From an uncultured Muribaculaceae bacterium (GTDB taxonomy: Bacteria; Bacteroidota; Bacteroidia; Bacteroidales; Muribaculaceae): 19,574 bases of DNA. Location of the stretch: assembly GCA_910579845.1 (NCBI GenBank), contig CAJTWL010000038.1, forward strand, positions 1 through 19,574, given 5' to 3'. Made by a program: the position numbers and the translations under genes. Shown here piece by piece: positions 7,907-14,858 of the stretch; positions within the stretch are counted from its first letter, which is position 1; each line of letters begins with the position of its first letter. The notes beneath the pieces are model-generated. The model was given only the letters and a program-made list of their open reading frames with translations. It was not told the origin of the DNA and ran no database searches.

Positions 7907-8888
7907 ATTTGGAAACTGTTTGGAATTCGTAACCTGCCTCACTTATAAGTTTACGGTCATCGGCAACCTTGGAACCGATAGTTGTCAGAAGATCTCCTAC
8001 TATTCCACCATTCATTCCGATCTCAAGACAACGTTTCTGTATTTCCCGGCTCAGACGTGCCCTTCCGCCTGCAAATCTCAGAATTGTTCCGGGATGTATG
8101 AATCTGAAGAATGCTATTGTGTTCAGCACCTCATCATCCTCTATAGGAGCCGTGCCTTCAAGCGGAGTACCGGGTATCGGACACAACAGGTTTATCGGAA
8201 TGGAATGTGGATCTACCCTAAGAAGCTCCAGCGCAAGTTCTATCCTCTGCCTTCGGTTCTCGCCCATACCTATTATCCCGCCGCTGCACACTTCAAAACC
8301 GATCTCCTTGGCTTTCAAGATTGTTTGTATTTTATCCTCCACAGTGTGAGTCGTACACAGCTCGGAGAAATATGTAGGAGCCGCTTCAAGATTGCAATGA
8401 TAGCGAGTCACGCCCGATTCATAAAGTTTTCTAAGCTCCTCCTCGCCAAGAAGTCCCATGGATGCACAAAGATGCATCCCTCCCTTTTCATTCAGCTCTT
8501 TATAATAACTGCACGCCGTTTCAAGATCCTTGCCGGTTATCTTTTTACCACTCGTGACAAGTGAGAAACGCTTTATGCCCTGTTTCCTGTTGTATTCAGC
8601 CACGCGCATACACTCATCTCTACTGACAAGCGGATATGATGTTATATTTGTTTTATAATGAGCTGACTGCGCACACCATTTACAATTCTCGGAACATTTC
8701 CCGGATCTTGCATTTATGATTGAACAGGAGTCGAACTCTTTTGGACAATACTTTTTTGTTATCTCCTCGGCGGCACTCCAGAGTTCTTCCTGCTGCTCCG
8801 GCTTCAATTCACAAAAACCAAGTGCCTCCTCTTTAGTGAGAGACTCTCCTCTAAGCACTTTCTCTTTGAGTTCGCTTATATCTGACAT
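7905..8888 (-). CDS. bioB: Biotin synthase
   Basis: A 327-residue radical SAM enzyme that inserts sulfur into dethiobiotin, the last step of biotin synthesis. The 4Fe-4S/SAM motif is C65-x3-C69-x2-C72 (CSENCKWC). Family ligands of the 2Fe-2S cluster appear in HLCASMG, RYHCNLEAAPTYF and the FEVCSGGIIGMGE block, with the arginine in ILRFAGGRARLSR. Length is normal. The gene begins 12 nt after the sulfatase stop codon and has no visible promoter of its own, so it is probably the second gene of a sulfatase-bioB transcript. No other bio gene lies in the window. It is a true BioB by its C-terminal motifs, not an anaerobic sulfatase-maturating enzyme. Confidence 0.95.
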   Translation of the reverse strand: MSDISELKEKVLRGESLTKEEALGFCELKPEQQEELWSAAEEITKKYCPKEFDSCSIINARSGKCSENCKWCAQSAHYKTNITSYPLVSRDECMRVAEYNRKQGIKRFSLVTSGKKITGKDLETACSYYKELNEKGGMHLCASMGLLGEEELRKLYESGVTRYHCNLEAAPTYFSELCTTHTVEDKIQTILKAKEIGFEVCSGGIIGMGENRRQRIELALELLRVDPHSIPINLLCPIPGTPLEGTAPIEDDEVLNTIAFFRFIHPGTILRFAGGRARLSREIQKRCLEIGMNGGIVGDLLTTIGSKVADDRKLISEAGYEFQTVSK

Positions 8889-8900
8889 TTTATATATTAT

Positions 8901-10457
8901 TTAGAACTTTTTTATCAGCTGATCCGGATATGGGATCTGCTCACCTGTAGATCTCAGTGTAGGCATCGTGGCTTTGTATTCTCTTAATTTATCGCTCATT
9001 GCCGTTGCCAGCTCTTTCAACTTTTTCCTTTCACTCTTGGCAAGATTATTTCTTTCACTTAAATCCTTCTTCAGGTTATACAATTCAAGTTCACCGGTCC
9101 GATGTCTGTATACGATTTTCCAATCGCCCTTACGCATTGAAGACAGATAATCAATATCATTCAACTGATATGGTTTCCACTGATGAGGGAAATGGAATAA
9201 CAACTCCCGTTCCGCATCAATACCCGATCCGGTCGTAATCAGAGGCACAAGATCCTTGCCGTCAAGTTCCTGAACTGTACTGTAATCCTTTATTCCGGCA
9301 ATACTCAGGATTGTCGGATACATGTCTTCTGCAATTACCGGGATATCCACCTTTGCACCGGCTGATGTTTTTCCAGGCCAGTACATCATAAGCGGAATTC
9401 TTATCCCACCTTCATAGCAGGAGCCTTTCCCCTCGCGTAAAGGGGCGTTCTGGGTATGAAGAACACCCCCTTTGGATTTGTTCTCGGAATTTCCGCCATT
9501 GTCCGACATGAATATTATGACAGTGTTTTCCGCAACACCCTTTTCATCAAGATAATGCATTATATCTCCGAGACTTTTGTCCACACCCTCGATAAGTGAA
9601 GCGAAATTGGCCTGTCCCTGATCCAGACCTTCGTCTAAATAATGCTGCACAAATCTTGGATCCGGGGTGATCGGAGTATGCACTCCATGATGCGACATAT
9701 TGAGAAAAAACGGGATATTGTTTTTTATCGGAAAATCAAGAGTCTTAAGAGCCTCCAGTGTCAGAGCTTCCGTAAGATGAGTTTTTGTCCCATAATACTC
9801 GGTTAGATTCATAGTGGAGAACGTAGACCATTTCTCCTTTGTATTGCCATAATTTTCTTCTCCGTAGTAGCTTACCGGTTTGCCGGCAACCTGTCCCGCC
9901 ACATTCACACAGAATCCGAGATTATAAGGGCTTGCAGCCGGGGTGCCCGCGGCTGCCCAATGACCTTTGCCTACGTGTATGGTATAATATCCGGCATCCT
10001 TTAATATCTGGGCATATGGTGTCACCTGAATAGTCTTGTCCACGCCACTGACGGGTGATATACCGTTCCAATTCCAGTCCGGATGAATCAACACATCATT
10101 TGCCAGCGCATCCGGCTGATGAGAGGCATCACTTGGAATTCCCGGTATTGCGGTGGTAAAATCCGTTATCCTTGTATGCGCGGCATTCAACCCGCTCATA
10201 AGTGAAGTTCTTGACGGAGATGACACCGGACACGCATATGCGCTTGAAAACCGCACCCCCATCTGCGACAGCTTCTGCATGTTGGGTGTATGATAACGTT
10301 TGTTCATCGGATAGACTTCGTCGCCATATGCAACGGATGAATCAGCCCATCCCATATCATCCACAAGGAAAAATATTATGTTGGGACGCTGTGCGCCCTG
10401 CGCTGTCGCGGAGGCAGCCGATAACAATACCGCTCCGCCACTAAGTAAATATTTCAT
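8901..10457 (-). CDS. Secreted S1-family sulfatase, serine type
   Basis: A 518-residue exported sulfatase. Residues 1-20 form a signal peptide ending in ATAQG. The metal site begins with LVDDMG (D33, D34). The maturation motif is S79-S-P-S-R83, so Ser79 should be converted to formylglycine by an anaerobic sulfatase-maturating enzyme encoded elsewhere. Other family sites are HVGKGHW (161-167), SHHGVH (255-260) and SDNGG (318-322), which supply substrate and calcium ligands. Such enzymes remove sulfate esters from glycans such as mucin or glycosaminoglycans. The opening resembles galactose/GalNAc sulfatases of subfamily S1_16, but that assignment is uncertain. It has a consensus promoter and is followed closely by bioB. 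No SusC/SusD pair is nearby, so it is not part of a full utilisation locus within this window. Confidence 0.9.
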   Translation of the reverse strand: MKYLLSGGAVLLSAASATAQGAQRPNIIFFLVDDMGWADSSVAYGDEVYPMNKRYHTPNMQKLSQMGVRFSSAYACPVSSPSRTSLMSGLNAAHTRITDFTTAIPGIPSDASHQPDALANDVLIHPDWNWNGISPVSGVDKTIQVTPYAQILKDAGYYTIHVGKGHWAAAGTPAASPYNLGFCVNVAGQVAGKPVSYYGEENYGNTKEKWSTFSTMNLTEYYGTKTHLTEALTLEALKTLDFPIKNNIPFFLNMSHHGVHTPITPDPRFVQHYLDEGLDQGQANFASLIEGVDKSLGDIMHYLDEKGVAENTVIIFMSDNGGNSENKSKGGVLHTQNAPLREGKGSCYEGGIRIPLMMYWPGKTSAGAKVDIPVIAEDMYPTILSIAGIKDYSTVQELDGKDLVPLITTGSGIDAERELLFHFPHQWKPYQLNDIDYLSSMRKGDWKIVYRHRTGELELYNLKKDLSERNNLAKSERKKLKELATAMSDKLREYKATMPTLRSTGEQIPYPDQLIKKF

Positions 10458-10490
10458 AAGTCAAGACGAGTTCAGTTTCTTAATTTAATC

Positions 10491-10521
10491 CAAATTTATA
10501 CAAAATAACCGAAACATCAAA
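10491..10521 (-). promoter_or_regulatory. Consensus promoter of the sulfatase-bioB unit
   Basis: On the minus strand TTTG (10518-10521), a 19-nt spacer and TAAATTTG (10491-10498) fit the Bacteroidetes consensus exactly. Transcription should start near 10484, about 27 nt before the sulfatase ATG. Confidence 0.75.
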
Positions 10522-10547
10522 GCCAAGACTTCAATCCAAAATGACAA

Positions 10548-10570
10548 CTGCGTCATATTTTGAGACGCAG
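10548..10570. promoter_or_regulatory. Dyad upstream of the sulfatase promoter
   Basis: CTGCGTC (10548-10554) and GACGCAG (10564-10570) form a perfect 7-bp inverted repeat around 9 nt. It lies 26 nt upstream of the -33 element of the sulfatase promoter, where activators often bind. It has no T-run and no gene to terminate, so a protein-binding site is the likelier reading. Confidence 0.4.
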
Positions 10571-10651
10571 AATCAACTGGCAAGTGCATAATTTTGATGG
10601 GGCTAATTGATAAATTTATTGATTATATGACAAAAATTTGAATAAAATATT

Positions 10652-10659
10652 TAATTTTG
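10652..10659 (+). promoter_or_regulatory. Predicted -7 element of the structured RNA
   Basis: TAATTTTG matches TAnnTTTG. The nearest TTTG (10637-10640) is only 11 nt upstream, too close, so the -33 half is poor. A second TAATTTTG lies at 10589-10596. Transcription from the first would start near 10666, just before the first hairpin of the RNA. Confidence 0.4.
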
Positions 10660-10665
10660 CAATAA

Positions 10666-10985
10666 CTACAATTCGCAGAAGCCCAAAGGGCTTGCGGGTG
10701 ATAGAAATAATTATTAAAGCGTTTACTTACGCAAGTTTTTGGCTCTCAAGAATCTCGCAAATTCTTAGGCACATCATAAGTCTTTATGAAGTTGTCTTTC
10801 TTCGTCAAAGGCCATGCAACGGTAGATGCCACGGGTATGTATATAAACGGACGTATTCTTAACGCCTGTTAAATTGCATATCGGCGTGGGCTTCTGCGCG
10901 TTGCTCGGACTACGAAGATGGGCAATGCGAGAGCCTTTGGGAGCAGTTCGGGCAATGAGTATTGGCTCCACGCTTTTTGTTTTTT
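10666..10985 (+). ncRNA. Candidate structured RNA or attenuating leader, about 320 nt
   Basis: This stretch has no convincing protein gene but many hairpins. The first has arms AAGCCC (10679-10684) and GGGCTT (10688-10693), extended by CGC/GCG. A second pairs 10748-10753 with 10761-10766, and a third pairs 10774-10779 with 10784-10789. A long one joins 10897-10904 to 10922-10929 (8 bp with one G-U) and continues outward as GGCT(T)CT against AGAGCC (10889-10895 with 10930-10935). GCGTGG (10884-10889) can pair with CCACGC (10968-10973), closing a branched structure directly before TTTTTGTTTTTT. Predicted short peptides from this kind of sequence look familiar from Bacteroidales genomes, suggesting a multi-copy element, but that is recollection. 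It shows no RNase P, tmRNA or SRP hallmark. It could be an independent RNA or the 5' leader of the next operon. The exact ends are inferred from the -7 element and the T-tract. Confidence 0.55.
10940..10985 (+). terminator. Terminator-like end of the structured RNA
   Basis: GGAGC (10940-10944) pairs with GCTCC (10965-10969), and inside it CAAT (10953-10956) pairs with ATTG (10961-10964). TTTTTGTTTTTT follows at 10974-10985. The bases 10968-10969 can instead join the long-range stem 10884-10889/10968-10973, which abuts the T-tract directly. Two mutually exclusive folds before a T-tract fit an attenuator. It lies 43 nt before the next ATG. Confidence 0.5.
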
Positions 10986-10988
10986 AAC

Positions 10989-11011
10989 AACCGGAATGGG
11001 GTTCGCCGGTT
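10989..11011 (+). promoter_or_regulatory. Hairpin just upstream of the 11029 start codon
   Basis: AACCGG (10989-10994) and CCGGTT (11006-11011) form a perfect 6-bp stem with an 11-nt loop, ending 17 nt before the ATG. It may affect translation of the first gene of the operon. There is no T-run after it. Confidence 0.4.
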
Positions 11012-11028
11012 ATTCATAACATACCGCT

Positions 11029-11682
11029 ATGACTATGAGATTTAGACTTTTGATTATGTTCCTTTTTGGAGCGCTTATCCTATCTTCTCCCGTGGATTCC
11101 TATTGTCAGTTTACAAAGAAGCAGCAGAAGGAGCTTGAGAAGCAGCGCAATAAAATGTATAAAGAAAAGGTTAAGGAACTGAAAAAAGGTGGTTGGGAAA
11201 TAGCCGACGGAGGCAGAACACTTGAAGTCGCACTTCTAGAACATTATCAACAGCTTGCAGAGAAGGGTGTCAAAGAATGGCCGGGAGAAGTATCCCGTTG
11301 CAGATCCATAAACGCCGGGCGACATGCCGCCATAACCAATGCCCAGACCACATATGCTAATGAAATATGTGCTGAAGTCGAAGGTATAGCCACTTCTTCC
11401 GCAGCTTTGGATCAGTCAATTCCTGCCTCAGAAATTGACATGTTCAATTCCGAATTCAAAAAGAATATAAGAGTAAACCTATCAGGCATAATGAAGGAAA
11501 GTTATGCTTTGGTAAAAGATAACGGGGATTCAAAACAATACAAAATCATTTTTCTAATTGATGAAAAACAAGCCGGTCTGGCTCAAAAGAGGGCTCTGCA
11601 GGCTTCAGCTGAAAATTCTGCAATTTCCCACGAAATCATCAAAAAAATAAGCGACAACTTAGATCAGATAAAGGCAGAATAA
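11029..11682 (+). CDS. Exported protein of unknown function, first gene of the CsgG-like operon
   Basis: A 217-residue protein. Residues 1-26 are a signal peptide (hydrophobic 6-20, probable cleavage before QFTKK); the cysteine near its end is not in a good lipobox, so it is likely soluble in the periplasm or loosely envelope-bound. Residues 28-54 are strongly charged (KKQQKELEKQRNKMYKEKVK) and probably helical. A conserved-looking block follows (GWEIADGGRTLEVALLEHYQQL, about 55-76), and a run of small residues with ITNAQTTYANEICAEVEG (102-119) recalls the strand-helix opening of LPP20-type domains. I have seen similar Bacteroidales hypothetical proteins but know no function. It is 13 nt upstream of the LPP20-like gene's ATG and follows the structured leader. 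DNA composition reads more A+T-rich than the flanking operons. Confidence 0.75.
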   Translation: MTMRFRLLIMFLFGALILSSPVDSYCQFTKKQQKELEKQRNKMYKEKVKELKKGGWEIADGGRTLEVALLEHYQQLAEKGVKEWPGEVSRCRSINAGRHAAITNAQTTYANEICAEVEGIATSSAALDQSIPASEIDMFNSEFKKNIRVNLSGIMKESYALVKDNGDSKQYKIIFLIDEKQAGLAQKRALQASAENSAISHEIIKKISDNLDQIKAE

Positions 11683-11695
11683 GAAGTTGAAAACA

Positions 11696-12721
11696 ATGAG
11701 ATTTCTAACTTTACTGCTGATATTCCTTTCTGTGTTTTTTTCGGTCAAGTCTCAACAACCTGAATGGATTGTATCATCAACACGCGAACTTTTGTATCCG
11801 TCATCAAAATACTATACAGGATATTCTCTGCGCGAAGTCGGTACGGATACGGGGAAAGCGCTTTCAAAGGCAACGGATGATGCGTTGGAAGATTTAAGCA
11901 GATCAATAAGTTCAATAGTTGAAAGCTCTTCCGAACTGAAGCTCTCGACTTATGATAACGGCAAAGACTATCATGAAACGGAAAGCCTGAATTCACAAAC
12001 TTCCATTCAGGCAAATTCCCGCCTCGCAGATGTAGGGAAACAGGTGTATATTGACACAAAGACCAGTAAAATTCACGTGCTTGTGTACGTTGAAAAAAAG
12101 AAATTGATCAGTTATTATGAATCTATGGTCTCACTTATACACAACGAGTGCAGATCGCTTTTGAAAGAGGCTGTTGAGTCTATTGATCTTGGCAATAAAC
12201 CGAGAGCAGTTCAGCTGAAACCGATACTTGACAAAAAGATTGCCTCAATCCGCAACTTACAGAAAGTGATGACTGATGTGACACAGAAACTGCCGGATAC
12301 AAGATTTCTTGAAGATCTGGAGAATGAATCAGGAAACTTATCCCGGATGATCTCCAAGGGAGTGGTAATCTTCGCAGAGCGCATGAAAGATACAAATTTG
12401 GAGGATTCAAATTTTGTAATTGACAAAATGAAAGGAAATCTTTCACAACAAGGATGCACTTTTACGGATAAACCGGAAGATGCGGACTTTATTATTAGTA
12501 TTTCTGCATCCACAAGAAGCGGCAGTGTATTTGATGAAGTGTATCATAATTTTGCAGATGTAAGAATCAATATAATAAACAAGAGAAAAGATGCTGTGAT
12601 TTATGAGGACGTACTGACAACCAAGGGAAGTGCTGTTTCGAATATTGCCGCATCCCGAAAGAGCCTTGAAAACTCTATAAGTAAATTGACAAAGAATATA
12701 ATAACAATATTGAAACAATGA
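11696..12721 (+). CDS. LPP20-like envelope protein with CsgG/LpoB-like C-terminal region
   Basis: A 341-residue exported protein. I start at the ATG at 11696; an in-frame TTG at 11687 would only add three residues. Residues 1-19 are a signal peptide ending VKSQ, without a lipobox. The first domain (about 22-138) has the LPP20 pattern: PEWI, then YYTGYS, then the helix GKALSKATDDALEDLSRSIS, then strands ending KIHVLVYVEKK. A helical middle (140-220) follows. The last part (222-340, including VVIFAERM and DADFIISISASTRSG) alternates strands and helices like CsgG/LpoB-type periplasmic domains. LPP20 domains occur in outer-membrane-associated proteins such as FlgP. The TGA overlaps the next ATG (ATGA), so translation is coupled to the CsgG-like gene. 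Domain calls are by eye; function is unknown. Confidence 0.7.
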   Translation: MRFLTLLLIFLSVFFSVKSQQPEWIVSSTRELLYPSSKYYTGYSLREVGTDTGKALSKATDDALEDLSRSISSIVESSSELKLSTYDNGKDYHETESLNSQTSIQANSRLADVGKQVYIDTKTSKIHVLVYVEKKKLISYYESMVSLIHNECRSLLKEAVESIDLGNKPRAVQLKPILDKKIASIRNLQKVMTDVTQKLPDTRFLEDLENESGNLSRMISKGVVIFAERMKDTNLEDSNFVIDKMKGNLSQQGCTFTDKPEDADFIISISASTRSGSVFDEVYHNFADVRINIINKRKDAVIYEDVLTTKGSAVSNIAASRKSLENSISKLTKNIITILKQ

Positions 12722-13887
12722 ATAGACTGATTATTACAATCTTTACATTATTGGCAGCTCTTTTTGCTTCTCCAGTCTATGCTCAGGAAAAGAAGATGCG
12801 TGTTGCCATTCTTGACCCTGTATCATCGGAAAAAGATGACGGGATGAAATTGATTGTCCGTGAAATCGTGAGTGGATGCTTCGTTAATTATGGAGATAAT
12901 TATGCAATTGTAGAGCGGTCGCAGCTTGATAAGATCATGCAAGAGGCGAAGTTTACCAACACCGGTGCGGTAGACGAGGCACAAGCTACAGAACTTGGAA
13001 AACTCGCCGGAGCCGACAAAATAGTACTTACTGTAATTTCCAAAATGGGGACACGTTGCATGCTGAGCGTCAAGATGATTGATGTAGAAACAGCTACTGT
13101 GGAGAAACAGCATTCAAAAATAGTGAAATATGATTCAATGGTTGACGTTATAGAACCCTTGACTCTGGTTTTGTTAGGTAAGAAATCCGCGAATATACTT
13201 GGGGAAGAAGAAGCTTCTTTGGCGGATCAGAATACACAATCTCCCAAAATTCAAGACAATAACAATCAAGATGAATCCAGTTCTTCAAAAATTACGGATA
13301 TATTCAAGAAAAAGCCTAAACAAGGCATAACAGGTAAAGTCGAGAGTTGCATATGGCTGCAGCCTGCCGGATTCCAATCGAATGAAAGGTATTTTGATGA
13401 GTTTGCCAATAAAAGAGAACTTATTGAGCTTGAAAACCAGAAAGAAGTTAGCGTTGTGTTTGATTACAGTCAAACATATATTGCCGACCTTCCTTTAAAG
13501 GATTATCTTGAATACGACATTCATCGCGAAGGAAAAAAGGGCTTAACGTTTGTCGAAGAACTTAACATATATACACCTGAGGTTGAAGGAAGATTCATGG
13601 ACGCATTAAATGAGAAATTCAAGAAAATACGCTTCACACAACGTACAGGCAATCCTTATACATTGGTAGTAAGACTTCGAGAGATTGATAAACCCGGCAG
13701 AAAGAATCGTTCGGAATTTATTTTCTTCGAGACAAAAAACGGGAAGCCGATAGGCGGTGTGTCTTTGAAATCAACAGGAGGAAGATTCGGGGGTTTCACA
13801 AATCTATTTGGCGATGCTTTTGAAGAAGAAGCGGCTCCACAATTGGCTAAGATGCTAAAAAATCAGTTTAAAAACTTTAGAAAGTAA
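12718..13887 (+). CDS. CsgG/LpoB-superfamily exported protein
   Basis: A 389-residue exported protein. Residues 1-22 form a signal peptide ending VYAQ, with no lipid cysteine. Residues about 26-155 match the CsgG/TolB-N-like fold: the strand MRVAILDPV, then NYAIVERSQLDKIMQEAKF with its VER-x2-L signature, then AQATELGKLAGADKIVLTVIS and a strand pair LSVKMIDVETATV. A Gln/Asn/Ser-rich linker (165-205) leads to a second half (206-389) I do not recognise, mixed strands and helices ending in a basic helix. CsgG relatives form outer-membrane secretion pores or periplasmic rings, and LpoB activates peptidoglycan synthases; which applies here is unknown. Lack of a lipid anchor argues against a classical CsgG pore. 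It is the last gene of the three-gene operon, overlapping the LPP20-like gene by 4 nt. Confidence 0.75.
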   Translation: MNRLIITIFTLLAALFASPVYAQEKKMRVAILDPVSSEKDDGMKLIVREIVSGCFVNYGDNYAIVERSQLDKIMQEAKFTNTGAVDEAQATELGKLAGADKIVLTVISKMGTRCMLSVKMIDVETATVEKQHSKIVKYDSMVDVIEPLTLVLLGKKSANILGEEEASLADQNTQSPKIQDNNNQDESSSSKITDIFKKKPKQGITGKVESCIWLQPAGFQSNERYFDEFANKRELIELENQKEVSVVFDYSQTYIADLPLKDYLEYDIHREGKKGLTFVEELNIYTPEVEGRFMDALNEKFKKIRFTQRTGNPYTLVVRLREIDKPGRKNRSEFIFFETKNGKPIGGVSLKSTGGRFGGFTNLFGDAFEEEAAPQLAKMLKNQFKNFRK

Positions 13888-13902
13888 GATATTTGCGAAT
13901 AC

Positions 13903-13977
13903 CTCAACAGCCCTTTCTCGATAATTTGTTAAAATCGGGAAGGGGCTGCTGATTTGTTGAGAGTTTTCATCAGCAGC
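13903..13977 (+). other. Two competing hairpins after the CsgG-like operon
   Basis: Hairpin A pairs 13908-13922 with 13934-13948 along all 15 positions (two G-U) around an 11-nt loop, and CTCAA/TTGAG (13903-13907/13957-13961) can close it. Hairpin B pairs GCTGCTGAT (13945-13953) with ATCAGCAGC (13969-13977) perfectly. They share 13945-13948, so only one can form fully. Neither has a strong T-run. They may mark the 3' end of the operon or regulate read-through into the channel gene. Confidence 0.5.
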
Positions 13978-14044
13978 ATTATACGCGGCATCTTCCAACC
14001 ATTGATTTCTGAGATTGTTGTATAAATAAGCATTCTAATTATCA

Positions 14045-14791
14045 ATGGATATCTCAACAAGAATAAGACATTTCTGGCATCTTGTATCAAATGTGCGTCC
14101 AATTGTATGGATAGGGATATATCTTGGACTGATACCTCTTTTCGCACTGATATATTATTGGCTTCCGACCGACCAGTTCCATTCCCCGGACAAAGCCGGA
14201 ACCGACTATGGTTCCTGGCTATATTACAGCGTTGTGACAATCACAACTTTAGGATTCGGTGATTACACTCCTACACACAGACTGGCGCAGACTCTCACTG
14301 CTGTCGAAGTAGCATGTGGAATTTCCATTTTTGGATTCTTTCTGAACGCTGTGGGATCGATGAGATCTGAAATTGATGTGGAATCAGAACTTGAAAAACA
14401 GCGCAGAGTCCATTATCTGATGGAAAGAGAGAAACTGATAAAATATCTGCCTGTTATATTACACAGACTTCAAGCCTATATAAATATATGCGATAAATAC
14501 AGCTCAGAAGAGAACCTGAAAAATATGACACGCTCAGAAATGCATTATTTTCTTTCTGACGCATTAAGGACAAGTCTGTTTCTTGATTCCCTTCTTTCAC
14601 GAATCGATCTTTCGCTCTGGTCTGCCATCATCGAAGATTCTTTTCTATTCGTAGCTGCAGTGCAGACACATGAGTCCACCGAATCTTACCGTAAAATCAG
14701 GGAACTTGCTTCAAATACATCAGAAATAGCGGCAAACTTGCAGACCGAATTTACGAAAGCATCCACTCTGGATATTAACGAAATTACATAA
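14045..14791 (+). CDS. Two-helix potassium-channel-like membrane protein
   Basis: A 248-residue inner-membrane protein. TM1 is about residues 20-39, the pore helix about 57-66, the selectivity filter T67-T-L-G-F-G-D73 and TM2 about 81-104, the arrangement of two-helix potassium channels (Ion_trans_2), which assemble as tetramers. GFG instead of GYG is common in prokaryotic channels. The cytoplasmic C-terminal part (about 105-248) is almost entirely helical and charged; I see no GxGxxG nucleotide-binding motif of an RCK domain, so ligand gating by that route is unlikely. The start lies 157 nt after the CsgG-like operon with no clear TAnnTTTG promoter between, so it may rely on read-through or on a promoter I cannot see. 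It converges on the phosphatase gene. Confidence 0.85.
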   Translation: MDISTRIRHFWHLVSNVRPIVWIGIYLGLIPLFALIYYWLPTDQFHSPDKAGTDYGSWLYYSVVTITTLGFGDYTPTHRLAQTLTAVEVACGISIFGFFLNAVGSMRSEIDVESELEKQRRVHYLMEREKLIKYLPVILHRLQAYINICDKYSSEENLKNMTRSEMHYFLSDALRTSLFLDSLLSRIDLSLWSAIIEDSFLFVAAVQTHESTESYRKIRELASNTSEIAANLQTEFTKASTLDINEIT

Positions 14792-14858
14792 AACAGGAAC
14801 AGGCTCCACTCCCGAAAGGATTGAAGCCCGCGCAATAAATAGTTCTAATTTAATCCGG

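Noticed and set aside
7905..8888. bioB gene product as the sulfatase-maturating radical SAM enzyme
   Set aside because: The 2Fe-2S ligand blocks and size are those of biotin synthase; the extra cysteine clusters of a maturase are absent.
10638..10862. Open frame for a 74-residue peptide on the plus strand
   Set aside because: It starts inside the predicted -7 region, spans several hairpins, has no domain, and looks like a translated non-coding element.
10774..10971. Open frame for a 65-residue peptide on the minus strand
   Set aside because: It is antisense to the structured RNA, has no promoter or recognisable sequence, and its frame is explained by the stems.
11687..11695. TTG start for the LPP20-like gene
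   Set aside because: It adds only three residues; an ATG nine bases later gives a complete signal peptide, and TTG starts are rare in this group.
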